From: a virus | Length of the DNA stretch: 51,683 nt | Direction: 5' to 3' (one strand) | IMG/VR virus record: IMGVR_UViG_3300032050_000195 | Location: 1 to 51,683 of that record | Part shown: piece after piece, positions 15,370 through 23,753 of the stretch | Numbering within the stretch: the stretch's first letter is position 1 | Layout of the letters: every line of letters begins with the position of its first letter | Program-made: the position numbers and the translations under genes | The notes under the pieces: model-generated | The model's database searches: none | What the model was told of the DNA's origin: nothing | The model's input: only the letters and a program-made list of their open reading frames with translations

Positions 15370-16134
15370 TTATTTGTTAAATTGATTGTCGTAAGACGTT
15401 TTTTTCATCTCCATAACTTTTTCTACGTATCCATTTCTTCTTAATAGTTTAAAAATTAAGTTACCAGTTGATAGTTCACCACCTTCCTCAAGACCCGATT
15501 GTCTTGATTTTTTTATTTTTTTCCAAATTGAGTCTAATTTTTTTTCAATCACTGGATATTCATCCTCTTCAATTTTAGATTTGATCTCGTCAACTACATC
15601 CATAATTGCGCCAGCTTTTTTGATAATCGTTTTCTCATCTGGGACAAATTCTGATTTTTCTGGTTTTTTCAACCATTTATTTTTCATTACTGAGAAAGCA
15701 CCACCCATTCTGTTTGTTTTAATACTTTCTTTGAAATCTTTTTCATCTTGAATGGCAACTTCTACTTCGAATCCTTTTAAGAAAATGTCGTGGTCTAGAT
15801 TCCACTTTTTCTTCGCATAGTCACAAAATTTCTCAACTAATTCTAAATTCTCATCAATATCTTTGTAATTGACAATAATATGTAAGTCGTAATCAGAGTA
15901 TTTATTACTCCAGTTATAGTTACAAAGTGATCCACAAAAAACAATATCCTTAACTTCACAATCTACCTCTACTGAATCAAAGAAATCTTTACCAATTTGT
16001 AGAAGATTCTCTCTAACTTCTTTGTCTAGATTTAAATCATCCCACAATTTAGGACATAGGTTATCTTTAAGATAAAATGATTTAATTGGTTCTAGATCTT
16101 TCTTATTGAATTCAAAGAACTTTTGCAGGATCAT
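15370..16134 (-). CDS. Nucleotidyltransferase (pol beta superfamily)
   Basis: 254 residues. VFCGSLCNYNWSNKYSDYDLHIIV (about residues 65-88) contains the GS...DxD signature of minimal nucleotidyltransferases, and VEVAIQD supplies the probable third acidic residue. Similar single-domain enzymes occur in many large T4-like phages with unknown targets; tRNA ends, RNAs or proteins are possible. The N-terminus MILQKFFEFN fits the targeting-like set. It leads a three-gene minus-strand operon, with the ATATATA box 18 nt before the start. Confidence 0.7.
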   Translation of the reverse strand: MILQKFFEFNKKDLEPIKSFYLKDNLCPKLWDDLNLDKEVRENLLQIGKDFFDSVEVDCEVKDIVFCGSLCNYNWSNKYSDYDLHIIVNYKDIDENLELVEKFCDYAKKKWNLDHDIFLKGFEVEVAIQDEKDFKESIKTNRMGGAFSVMKNKWLKKPEKSEFVPDEKTIIKKAGAIMDVVDEIKSKIEEDEYPVIEKKLDSIWKKIKKSRQSGLEEGGELSTGNLIFKLLRRNGYVEKVMEMKKTSYDNQFNK

Positions 16135-16152
16135 TAATGCAGTCTATTTTTT

Positions 16153-16166
16153 TATATATATTAAAA
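16153..16166 (-). promoter_or_regulatory. TTTTAATATATATA box for the 16134-13981 operon
   Basis: Minus-strand core ATATATA with an 18-nt spacer to the ATG at 16134. Flanked by the AGATTTTAA context also seen at 49053 and 51196. Confidence 0.45.
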
Positions 16167-16211
16167 TCTCTAGATTATTTTGAAAAGATTAGTAAAAACA
16201 AAAGCTAAAAA

Positions 16212-17522
16212 GTGAATTATAATAAAGAAATGAGTAGATTGGTTAACTTAAATAGTGTTGATGATAAAATTTTAGACGAGATATTCAAAGATGATATTAT
16301 CATTTATGAAGATGTTCAAGGTTCTAAAATTTGGGTTAACTCAGACTCTTCTGGGTTTACAATAAAACCGAAGTCTATTTCAAACGAACCTATCAACATG
16401 GTTGATCTTGCTATGCAAAATTATTATAATTCTGCGGTAAGATATTTTAATACATTTGATAGCAGAATAAAGGGTCTAATGCCTAAAAATTGGTGGTTTT
16501 GTTTTGAGTATTTTCCAGATAATCAGCCTGCAAATATTGAGTATAATAGACTTCCAAAAAATTCACTAGTACTCGCTTCTATTTGCAAAGGGGGTAAATA
16601 TGAATATTCAATTGATGAACTAAGAGAATACTCAAGATTGTTTGGTGTAGATTGCCTTCCTGTAATATTTGAGGGTAAATTAAGTGACACGATGAAAGAG
16701 GCAATTAAATACTTTCTGAATACTTCTGAGAAGGATTTAGAGTATGTATTTGGTGAGAAATCTTTTGCATTCTTCTTCTACAAAATATTAAATCCTCAAG
16801 TTGAGGGGTCTTTTTTGATGGATAGTGACTTTCAAAAAAACTTACAGAAAATAGTTATACAAACGTCTAGTAGTAAGTCAAATTTTGAAATTTTGAATCC
16901 ACTCTATCAGAGAATCTCAAATGAGAACTCTACTGAGTTTGTGGAGGTATATACACTAATATTAGTTAGTTTTCTTAATTTCTGCCAAGGTGTAAATATT
17001 GATGATTTAAAAATCAAAGGTCAAAAAAGAGATGAGGCTTACATATATCTAATTTGTAAATTGTTTAATATGTATGTTGATGAGGTAAAAGACGATCTTC
17101 TTAATTTTGACTTCACTATACCTCAGTTTTTTGATAAAGAAAAGTTCAAAATAAATAAAGAACTAATATCAAATAAGTTAACCAAAGAAATTATAACCGA
17201 ATCTGATAAGTTAGAATATATTTTTAAAGTACTTCTTGGATCACTTTCCAAAAAAAGAAAGAAACCTATTGGTGTATTTACAGACAGAACTTTAATTTTA
17301 TTTAACTCTTTTATTGAAAAAATTGATAGAATACTTGACTTATACTTAAATAAGTTAAGAGAAATCGATATTACCAGAGGTGGACTTTTAGACTTTGGAG
17401 ACTTCTTCGATTTAAAATTTGACAGAGATGGTTCTGGTCAGGTTTACCCAGATGTCTATGATACATTTGAAAAAGAACCAACAAGTGTAGAAAAGAAAAA
17501 AGGTAAATTTTATCCAAAGTAA
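16212..17522 (+). CDS. Ligase-like protein with an altered nucleotidyl-Lys motif
   Basis: 436 residues from a GTG start; the ATG at 16230 is an alternative. Residues 30-140 resemble the adenylation domain of phage RNA/DNA ligases: a motif-I-like YEDVQGSKIW, then FCFEYFPDNQ ... EYNRLPKNSLVLASI, matching the motif III/IIIa region. In motif I (usually KxDG) the lysine position is Asp and the Asp is Gln, so covalent nucleotidyl transfer looks impossible. The C-terminal two-thirds are helical and unrecognised. It could be a nucleic-acid-binding derivative. The ligase relation is pattern-based and tentative. Confidence 0.45.
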   Translation: MNYNKEMSRLVNLNSVDDKILDEIFKDDIIIYEDVQGSKIWVNSDSSGFTIKPKSISNEPINMVDLAMQNYYNSAVRYFNTFDSRIKGLMPKNWWFCFEYFPDNQPANIEYNRLPKNSLVLASICKGGKYEYSIDELREYSRLFGVDCLPVIFEGKLSDTMKEAIKYFLNTSEKDLEYVFGEKSFAFFFYKILNPQVEGSFLMDSDFQKNLQKIVIQTSSSKSNFEILNPLYQRISNENSTEFVEVYTLILVSFLNFCQGVNIDDLKIKGQKRDEAYIYLICKLFNMYVDEVKDDLLNFDFTIPQFFDKEKFKINKELISNKLTKEIITESDKLEYIFKVLLGSLSKKRKKPIGVFTDRTLILFNSFIEKIDRILDLYLNKLREIDITRGGLLDFGDFFDLKFDRDGSGQVYPDVYDTFEKEPTSVEKKKGKFYPK

Positions 17523-17569
17523 ATTTTAAAAAAGATTAATCTATTTTATCATGTCAGAGTATAATTGAT

Positions 17570-18808
17570 ATGATTTTAGAAAAGAAAATTTGCCTATCAA
17601 GTAGAATGCTGAAAGTCTCACCAAGACACAAAAAGCAAGCATTGCAATTTTTACCAGATTGTCTACTTGAGATTTCAAAACAAAAATACTTCAATTACAA
17701 AGAGCAGAAACTCAAATCTGCCTATCTTATCGACCTTGTTCACAATCTGATTTTAAAATATTACTTTAAGAAAGAAAATTCATTCTCTCTTTCTGCTATG
17801 ATATTAAAAGATAAATATGGATACCTTTATAACTATTATATTAATTACTTAAAGGATTTAAATATTATTAAACTTCAAAAAAATTATTTAAAAGGATCTA
17901 ACGCAAGAGTCTATTCTTTGAATGATGATATACTTATAAATAAAATTCACAGATTCAATAATGAGGATAAAGTTTTGATAAAAAAGTATATTACAAAACA
18001 CTTACAGTTTGAGCTTGATAAAAATAATATAATCAAAAAGTACATAAAAGAGAAACTAATAGAACATCTATTTCATGTTGAGATTGATTATTCTCGTTCA
18101 ATATTTTTTCTAGACTCTTTAAAGAATGATGATATAGATATATACAATCGAAATAAGTACTCTGTTGAGACAATTAATCAAAAGAATATATTTTACCATT
18201 TTGACTCATACGGTAGAATGCACACAAATTTTACAATATTAAAGTCATTTATAAGAAAAAATTGTCTTCTTATTGATGGGGAAGAAACTTGTGAGATTGA
18301 TATTAAAAATAGTCAACCGCTATTTTTATCTAAATTGATAAAAGATGCTGACTCTAGATGGATTGACGAAAATGAGTTCAATTTGTTTAATATACTTGTT
18401 AAAAACGGTAATTTTTATCAATATTTGATTGATAATTTGAATCTCGTAAGTAAAGAGGATGCAAAAAATTTAACATATAAAGTTCTTTTTGGTCAAAATA
18501 GACCGAACTCTAAATCCGATATTAACTTTATCAAGTTATTTCCAACAATTCATAATTTTATAAAAATATACAAAAAAGAAAAGAAAGATTATAAAATATT
18601 AGCTCATGATCTACAAAAAGCTGAGTCTAATTTAATTTTTAATCAGATAATTAAAAAGATATCAGATGAAAATCCAGATATAAGAGTAATCACGGTACAC
18701 GATTCTATAATTGTTCAAAAAAAATGGAAAGATTTAGTATCGACTATCTTTTTTGATGAGATTTATAATCATTTTAGTATAACTTCTAATCAAGAAATCA
18801 ATATATAA
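17570..18808 (+). CDS. Minimal PolA-like (single-subunit polymerase) palm protein
   Basis: 412 residues. The C-terminal half carries family A polymerase palm motifs in order. YGRMHT followed by a conserved Arg (from residue 214) corresponds to TGRLSS. EIDIKNSQP (Asp244) is motif A. AKNLTYKVLFG (298-308, Lys299) closely matches the O-helix pattern AKxINFGxxYG of motif B. VHDSI (His377-Asp378) is motif C, with Ser in place of the usual Glu, as in T7-type RNA polymerases. No exonuclease domain is present, and the N-terminal half is helical. It could be a DNA, RNA or template-independent polymerase; related proteins occur on plasmids and phages without assigned function. The phage also has a family B polymerase gene (24788). 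Confidence 0.65.
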   Translation: MILEKKICLSSRMLKVSPRHKKQALQFLPDCLLEISKQKYFNYKEQKLKSAYLIDLVHNLILKYYFKKENSFSLSAMILKDKYGYLYNYYINYLKDLNIIKLQKNYLKGSNARVYSLNDDILINKIHRFNNEDKVLIKKYITKHLQFELDKNNIIKKYIKEKLIEHLFHVEIDYSRSIFFLDSLKNDDIDIYNRNKYSVETINQKNIFYHFDSYGRMHTNFTILKSFIRKNCLLIDGEETCEIDIKNSQPLFLSKLIKDADSRWIDENEFNLFNILVKNGNFYQYLIDNLNLVSKEDAKNLTYKVLFGQNRPNSKSDINFIKLFPTIHNFIKIYKKEKKDYKILAHDLQKAESNLIFNQIIKKISDENPDIRVITVHDSIIVQKKWKDLVSTIFFDEIYNHFSITSNQEINI

Positions 18809-18811
18809 ATT

Positions 18812-18970
18812 ATGAACACATACTTTCTAAAAATAAATGAAAGTGACAAAGAAAGTCTCTTAAAATGTCAAAGTGAAAGCTATGAAGAGGCTTGTGAATA
18901 TTTTTCTTCGATCAAAAAACTAGATATAAAAGATCTTCTTGAAATTTATGTTGTGGTTAGTGGCAATTAA
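18812..18970 (+). CDS. Small acidic protein of unknown function
   Basis: 52 residues, MNTYFLKINESDKESLL start and LLEIYVVVSGN end: strand-helix-helix-strand pattern with central YEEACEYFSSIKKL. It starts 3 bp after the polymerase-like gene, so it is probably in the same transcript. It fills the gap before the gene at 18983. No known family. Confidence 0.6.
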   Translation: MNTYFLKINESDKESLLKCQSESYEEACEYFSSIKKLDIKDLLEIYVVVSGN

Positions 18971-18977
18971 TATATAA
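18967..18977 (+). promoter_or_regulatory. TTAATATATAA box, 6-nt spacer
   Basis: Full consensus form overlapping the stop of the small gene. The core ends 6 nt before the ATG at 18983. This is the one gene of the close-spacing class whose product lacks the targeting-like N-terminus. Confidence 0.45.
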
Positions 18978-18982
18978 TTAAT

Positions 18983-19519
18983 ATGCTAGACCTTAGAAAT
19001 TCTGAACTTTCTTATATTTTAGTGTCAGCTTCTAATCTCAGAAGCTTAAGTTCTTATTTGTATTCGAAGGACTATTATCTAGTTGAAATAAAAGGATACT
19101 ATGAAGGTATTTTTGAAGATTCTGTATTAGCTTTTACTAATCTTGAACCATCTGATTTAAAAGAAGACTGTAAAAATATAATGAATTTTTTTGATCAAGA
19201 TTGTGTTATTGTAAAATATAAAAATCAAAACAACGCTTTTAAGATTTTCAGTGATGGTCAAGAAAAACCTCTTGGAATTCTTTTGTATAATACAGATTCT
19301 AAAAACAAGTCTTATATTCATGATGGACTTTCTTTTTCATTTGTTGAACAACAATTATATTATTTTCCAAAAGAGAAATCAGACTTTAAAGAAGGTATGG
19401 TTGTAGAATTTTTGAATAATAATAAATGGGTAGAAAAAAAGGTAGTTGATCCAGTAAATGAGTTTGAAAAGATTTATAAACTCTTAATTAAATACAATAA
19501 GATTAGAATACCTGTTTAA
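18983..19519 (+). CDS. Unknown protein
   Basis: 178 residues. N-terminal half alternates strand and helix (YILVSASNLRSLSSYLYSK). Residues 75-110 form beta strands (CVIVKYKNQNNAFKIF), and the C-terminal part (EGMVVEFLNNNKWVEKKVV) resembles a small SH3/KOW-like barrel. No catalytic residues recognised. Convergent with cysK, sharing 4 nt at the stop codons. Confidence 0.55.
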   Translation: MLDLRNSELSYILVSASNLRSLSSYLYSKDYYLVEIKGYYEGIFEDSVLAFTNLEPSDLKEDCKNIMNFFDQDCVIVKYKNQNNAFKIFSDGQEKPLGILLYNTDSKNKSYIHDGLSFSFVEQQLYYFPKEKSDFKEGMVVEFLNNNKWVEKKVVDPVNEFEKIYKLLIKYNKIRIPV

Positions 19520-20430
19520 AAACAGCTTAGATATCTATCTCCTCTATCACATAGAATAGTAACTACAATACCACTTGGATTATATTCTTCGACAAATCTT
19601 TCACTAGCTAAAACGTTTGCACCACTTGATATTCCAACAAAAAGACCAAGTTCTTTTGTAAGTTCAATAGCTCTTTTCTTAGAATCTTCCGTAGATACTG
19701 TATAGATTTTATCTACTTTTTCAAGATCAACTAGAAATTTAGAACCATCACCGATACCTTGTATTCCATGTAGGCCTGGTTCACCACCTGACATTACTGG
19801 TGATTCTAGAGGTTCTACCGCTATTATTTTAGTTTTTGGCGATTCTTTTGAAAATCTTTTTTGACATCCCATAATTGTACCACCTGTTCCAGTTCCACTT
19901 ACAAAGGCGGATAGTTCTTTACCTCTAGTTTGATTTAAAATTTCAACAGATGTTCCCTCAAAATGAGCTTTGATGTTTAGACTATTATTAAATTGATTTG
20001 TATTGAACCATCCATTTTTTTCAGATAAATTATCTCTTAATTTAATTGCGCCATCAAAGTCACCGGCTTCAACCTCAATTAGTTCTGCACCGTAATATTT
20101 TAATATTTGTTTTCTTTCAACTGACATATTACTTGGCATAATTATTTTAATTTTATACCCTCTTTCGGCTGCTAACCATGCTAATGATATTCCAGCATTG
20201 CCAGAAGTAGCTTCGACAATAGTATCACCTTTTCTTAAAATTCTTTTTTCTTCAGCATTATTAATGATAAATGTTGCCATTCTGTCTTTAAGTGATCCAC
20301 TTGGATTCAAAAGTTCAGCTTTGGCCCAGATTTTATCACTAATTTGAATAAGTGGTGTATTACCTACATTATTGGATAGTAGTACTTTAGATTCGACTAA
20401 ACTATTTATCATACTTATTGACCATTCCAA
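19516..20430 (-). CDS. cysK: Cysteine synthase (O-acetylserine sulfhydrylase)
   Basis: 304 residues, near normal CysK length. The PLP lysine is in NPSGSLKDRMA (about residue 44), the substrate loop in EATSGNAGISLA (about 68-79), the phosphate-binding loop is GTGTGGT (about 176-182) and the pyridine-N site GISSGAN is near residue 266. It joins O-acetylserine and sulfide to make cysteine, so it is a probable auxiliary metabolic gene. The real start is probably Met7 (20412), whose ATGATAAATAG overlaps the glycosyltransferase stop by 11 nt; the 20430 start would overlap by 29 nt. Acquired from a cellular organism by inference. Confidence 0.92.
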   Translation of the reverse strand: MEWSISMINSLVESKVLLSNNVGNTPLIQISDKIWAKAELLNPSGSLKDRMATFIINNAEEKRILRKGDTIVEATSGNAGISLAWLAAERGYKIKIIMPSNMSVERKQILKYYGAELIEVEAGDFDGAIKLRDNLSEKNGWFNTNQFNNSLNIKAHFEGTSVEILNQTRGKELSAFVSGTGTGGTIMGCQKRFSKESPKTKIIAVEPLESPVMSGGEPGLHGIQGIGDGSKFLVDLEKVDKIYTVSTEDSKKRAIELTKELGLFVGISSGANVLASERFVEEYNPSGIVVTILCDRGDRYLSCF

Positions 20431-21163
20431 TTTTAGGCAGAGACATGTTACAGTGTTTTCTTAGATCGTCTACACTAAGTACTACAAGATTATTTAACAA
20501 TTGAAGATTTCTTTGATACGGTGCTGGGTCTGGTGCTCCTCTTTCGTGCCACAGATGAAAACAAGTTGTTCCGGACTGCTCATGCCAATTAAGTAACATT
20601 TTTGATTTATGTGATTGAAAATCGTCTTCTCCTCCCCAACCTATAAATTCTTCACACCATCCACCAATTTTATAAATTGCATCCTTTCTATACATAATTA
20701 TACCACCTGCAAGGCAAATTTTCTGAATATCAGTTTCTCCCCTACCTGGTCTATTGATATTTTGAAGAACTGATAAAGGTAGATTTATTTCATTTGGCTC
20801 TAAATCTATTACTCTTGAATATGGAGAAACACATTCGTAACTTTCAAGAAGCTTTAAAGAATCAATCATTTTTTGAGGATCTAATATGAGATCACAGTCA
20901 CCAAAAACTATAACTGAACTAGTAGCATATTTTAAACCAACATTGAATGCCCAGGCTTTGTTGAATGGCATTTCAGAATATGTGTATATGTATTTGAACC
21001 CCTTCAGTGAAAGTCCTGGTAGTACAGATTTTTTATCTTGTTCTACAATTATAATTTCTACACCACCGAATCCAGAGACCCATTCTAAAACTCTTTTAAG
21101 ATTTGTTAGTCTATCTGGTCGGTGTTTATAAGCAACTATGAATGAAAAAGTATGAGCACTCAT
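20402..21163 (-). CDS. Family 2/7-type glycosyltransferase
   Basis: 253 residues. N-terminal SFIVAYKHRPDRLTNL starts a GT-A fold, FGDCDLIL (about residue 93) holds the DxD metal site, and FIGWGGEDDFQ (about 171) is the acceptor-binding GWGGEDD motif of galactosyl/N-acetylgalactosaminyl transferases. It would transfer a sugar from a nucleotide-sugar to phage DNA, protein or host surface glycan; the target is unknown. It lies upstream of and overlaps cysK, so both are made from one transcript. A TATAAATT element 26 nt upstream is a weak promoter candidate. Confidence 0.87.
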   Translation of the reverse strand: MSAHTFSFIVAYKHRPDRLTNLKRVLEWVSGFGGVEIIIVEQDKKSVLPGLSLKGFKYIYTYSEMPFNKAWAFNVGLKYATSSVIVFGDCDLILDPQKMIDSLKLLESYECVSPYSRVIDLEPNEINLPLSVLQNINRPGRGETDIQKICLAGGIIMYRKDAIYKIGGWCEEFIGWGGEDDFQSHKSKMLLNWHEQSGTTCFHLWHERGAPDPAPYQRNLQLLNNLVVLSVDDLRKHCNMSLPKIGMVNKYDK

Positions 21164-21207
21164 TTAAATTTAGTATTTTTTAATTTATATTTTATAATCT
21201 TTTAAAG

Positions 21208-21239
21208 GTTTGTAAATTCAAAGATATTTTACTATATTT
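21208..21239 (+). promoter_or_regulatory. Near-consensus Bacteroidota promoter for second peptidase gene
   Basis: TTG, a 20-nt spacer, then TATATTTA, one base from the TAnnTTTG consensus. It ends about 10 nt before the ATG at 21248. This gene lacks the ATATATA box, suggesting recognition by host sigma and earlier expression than the boxed genes. Confidence 0.45.
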
Positions 21240-21247
21240 ACTAAAGT

Positions 21248-22300
21248 ATGGATATTAAAAACAAATTTTTAGAACTAACTAAACTCACCTACATCTACGG
21301 TACAGAACACTTACTTGAAAATCACTTACCTTCTGGATTTGAAAGGGATCAATTTGGTAACTATTTTTATAAAATTGGTGACTCTCAAACTATGTTTACC
21401 TGCCATTTAGATACCGCAACTGATAAAGTGCAAAAAGTAAAACATGTTATTAAAGGTAATATAATTTCAACTGACGGTTCCACAATTTTAGGAGCAGATG
21501 ATAAGGCCGGAATGACTGTACTTCTTTATATGATCGAAAAGAATGTACCAGGACTTTATTATTTTTTTGTGGGTGAAGAGGTAGGTTGTATTGGTTCAAA
21601 CGCTGCATCTGCAATGGACTTCTCCTCATATAAGAGGTGCATATCATTTGATAGAAGAGGATATTCATCAATCATAACACATCAACTTGGTGGAAGATGT
21701 TGTTCTGATATTTTTGCCAATTCTATTTGTAAAGAATTAAAACCTTATAATTTATTTTATGAGCCAGACCCGACTGGAGTCGTGACAGATTCTGCTATGT
21801 TTACTAATCAAATTTCAGAATGTACTAATATCTCAGTTGGATATTTTAAAGAACACACAAAGTCCGAATATCAAGATATTCTTTATTTGAGAAAACTCGC
21901 ACAGGCTTGTGTGGAAGTTGACTGGGAATCACTTCCTTCATTAAGAGAACCTAAAATTAAAGAAGACTTTAGGTCTTGGGGACCTGCAGATGAAGAATTT
22001 ATTGAAGAAGAGATAGAAGAATCTGCTAAAATTAAAGTCACAATAAATGACGTAGAGTATCTTGCCACAATAAAAAGTTCAAAAGTTAAAGAAGAGAAGT
22101 ACTTTATAACCAATTGGATCAATAGATCTTCATCATACACTGGGTTCAAAGAAGTTGAATGGGATGGAAAAAGTTGTTATCTCCTATATGATAATTCTTA
22201 CAAAGAGTATATTGGCGAGCGTGAAGAGTTAATTCATGTCATTGATAATTTGTGTGATATTTCAATACACGATTTGAATATTATAAAAAAGTTTAAATGA
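21248..22300 (+). CDS. M20/M28/M42-like zinc peptidase, second copy
   Basis: 350 residues, clearly paralogous to the 6714-8054 product: FTCHLDTATDK, GSTILGADDKAG, YYFFVGEE, SFDRRGYSS, TDSAMF and FKEHTKSEYQD correspond block for block. The metal ligands His, Asp, Glu-Glu, Asp and His are all kept. It lacks the 120-residue N-terminal part of the first copy and has a different C-terminal domain of about 110 residues (SAKIKVTINDVEYLATIK ... start). The peptidase core may serve different substrates in the two copies. The promoter is of host type. Confidence 0.72.
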   Translation: MDIKNKFLELTKLTYIYGTEHLLENHLPSGFERDQFGNYFYKIGDSQTMFTCHLDTATDKVQKVKHVIKGNIISTDGSTILGADDKAGMTVLLYMIEKNVPGLYYFFVGEEVGCIGSNAASAMDFSSYKRCISFDRRGYSSIITHQLGGRCCSDIFANSICKELKPYNLFYEPDPTGVVTDSAMFTNQISECTNISVGYFKEHTKSEYQDILYLRKLAQACVEVDWESLPSLREPKIKEDFRSWGPADEEFIEEEIEESAKIKVTINDVEYLATIKSSKVKEEKYFITNWINRSSSYTGFKEVEWDGKSCYLLYDNSYKEYIGEREELIHVIDNLCDISIHDLNIIKKFK

Positions 22301-22483
22301 TTAACCTAGAATCAAACCAGGATTTTGATATTCTTTTTGAGTTGCAATTTCTAACATCTGAGTTGAGGTGAGTTCTTTTACATTCCAACCCTTTTTCTTT
22401 GAATATTCACTAATGAACTTTTCTCTTAGTAATAACTTTTCATCATCTGATAAAAAATTATTTTTTAAACCACTTTCGATCAT
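22301..22483 (-). CDS. Small protein of unknown function
   Basis: 60 residues, helical: SDDEKLLLREKFISEYSKKKGWN then ELTSTQMLEIATQKEY. Its stop abuts the end of the convergent peptidase gene. A clear ATATATA box sits 18 nt before the ATG, which supports it being a real gene. The sequence looks like a small helical regulator or inhibitor, but no family is recognised. Confidence 0.55.
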   Translation of the reverse strand: MIESGLKNNFLSDDEKLLLREKFISEYSKKKGWNVKELTSTQMLEIATQKEYQNPGLILG

Positions 22484-22501
22484 ATTTTCGATAATTTTTT
22501 T

Positions 22502-22513
22502 TATATATTAAAA
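22502..22513 (-). promoter_or_regulatory. TTTTAATATATAA box before the 60-residue gene
   Basis: Minus-strand full consensus, 18-nt spacer to the ATG at 22483. Confidence 0.45.
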
Positions 22514-22573
22514 CCTCATTTCCTTTCAAAATTCAACTTTATTTTGATAAAATACTACAATTAAAAATTAAAA

Positions 22574-22918
22574 ATGAAAACTTTTAATAAAAAAAACTTT
22601 TTACTTAATCAAAATCTAATCTCTAGTCAGAATATTGAGGAAGATGGTGTTACTAAATTATCAAAACTACATCACATTAAGGAGTGTTTTTTTAATCTTG
22701 CAGAAAAGTTAGAAGATAAAAATGAGTTAAAGTCTATTTCTGAAATTGTTACTCAGATAGAATTTCAACTTCAAAACGTTTGGAAATTCAATCAAGACTC
22801 AAGTTATCATAAATTCTGGAAAATCCCAAAATGTAGTTGTCCAAAGATGGATAATGAGGATGTATATGGTACAGGTCATCGATATATAAATTCAAATTGC
22901 CTTTATCACGGAAATTAA
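22574..22918 (+). CDS. Cys/His-containing protein of unknown function
   Basis: 114 residues. The helical N-terminal part ends in KFWKIPKCSCPKMDNEDVYG and SNCLYHG, giving Cys, Cys, Cys and His spaced as a possible zinc site. This C-terminal block looks conserved and may be a phage family of unknown role. The start MKTFNKKNFLLNQ partly resembles the shared N-terminal pattern but lacks the Glu. It precedes the glycosylase gene by 11 bp, so they are probably co-transcribed. Confidence 0.6.
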   Translation: MKTFNKKNFLLNQNLISSQNIEEDGVTKLSKLHHIKECFFNLAEKLEDKNELKSISEIVTQIEFQLQNVWKFNQDSSYHKFWKIPKCSCPKMDNEDVYGTGHRYINSNCLYHGN

Positions 22919-22929
22919 AATTTAAAATT

Positions 22930-23715
22930 ATGCCAGAAGCAGCTGAAATTAGAATTATGTCTGAGTTTGTTACTCAAAACTCTACAGGAAAAAACTTTAA
23001 GAAACTATATTTTGTAGAAAAGGGAAACATCCCTTTTGATCAAAATTTTGATAGCTTTACTATAGAATGTGATTTCTACGGAAAACAAATTCAACTAAAT
23101 TTAAAAGGTTCTACAGATATGAACATCTCAATCTTTATGGGTATGAGTGGAAACTGGAAATTAGTACCTACTGAACATTGGAGTGAGACTAAATACATTA
23201 GACTTAGAATGGACAGAGAAGATGGAATGAGTATTTTACTTTATGGTGGATATCTTGGTCCCAAATTTAAAGTTGGTGGATTCAATACTAAAAGAGGTTT
23301 TGATATAGTAAAAGATTTTGATAAATTTAAAGATAACATCGTCAAAAACTTAACAACAAAAGTTTTTGAAAAATCTATTTGTGAAGTTTTATTAGACCAA
23401 CGATACTTTGACGGCGTTGGTGCTTATCTATGCTCAGAAATATTAGGTAGGTTAGATATAGATCCTTTTGATAGATTCAATACTTTGAGTAAAAGTCAGT
23501 TAGAAGAACTTTTCAATATGACAAGATACTGTATAATAGAGGCATATAATTATGGTGGTGGAGAATTAAAAGATTGGCAAAATCCATTCGGTAACTCGAG
23601 ACTTGATGATTGGATTCAGTTTTATGGAAACCGTAGAGTTTGTTATAGGCAAGAATTTGGGAAAAGAAATATCTGGATACAGAAAAAGTACAAAAAGGTA
23701 ACAGTATTAAATTAA
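22930..23715 (+). CDS. Fpg/Nei-family DNA glycosylase without zinc finger
   Basis: 261 residues from the ATG at 22930. This start is chosen because Fpg/Nei enzymes need Pro directly after Met as the nucleophile, and here the protein begins MPEAAEIR (Pro2, Glu3). The helix-two-turn-helix is present as LLDQRYFDGVGAYLCSEILG, with Ala where Fpg has the conserved Asn of GxGN. The C-terminal zinc finger is reduced to one Cys (RRVCYRQ), so DNA binding must use a zincless finger. Such enzymes excise oxidised bases and nick the site. Role in the phage (repair or control of modified bases) is not determinable. Confidence 0.8.
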   Translation: MPEAAEIRIMSEFVTQNSTGKNFKKLYFVEKGNIPFDQNFDSFTIECDFYGKQIQLNLKGSTDMNISIFMGMSGNWKLVPTEHWSETKYIRLRMDREDGMSILLYGGYLGPKFKVGGFNTKRGFDIVKDFDKFKDNIVKNLTTKVFEKSICEVLLDQRYFDGVGAYLCSEILGRLDIDPFDRFNTLSKSQLEELFNMTRYCIIEAYNYGGGELKDWQNPFGNSRLDDWIQFYGNRRVCYRQEFGKRNIWIQKKYKKVTVLN

Positions 23716-23722
23716 ACTTTAC

Positions 23723-23734
23723 TTTAATATACAA
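23723..23734 (+). promoter_or_regulatory. TTTAATATACAA variant box before thioesterase gene
   Basis: One base from the usual core (C for T), about 20 nt before the ATG at 23754. Confidence 0.35.
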
Positions 23735-23753
23735 TTATAAATTGTGGTAGAAT

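Noticed and set aside
22897-22929. Upstream ATG giving the glycosylase an 11-residue extension
   Set aside because: Fpg/Nei enzymes need Pro at position 2 after Met removal, which fits only the ATG at 22930; the upstream ATG also overlaps the previous gene.
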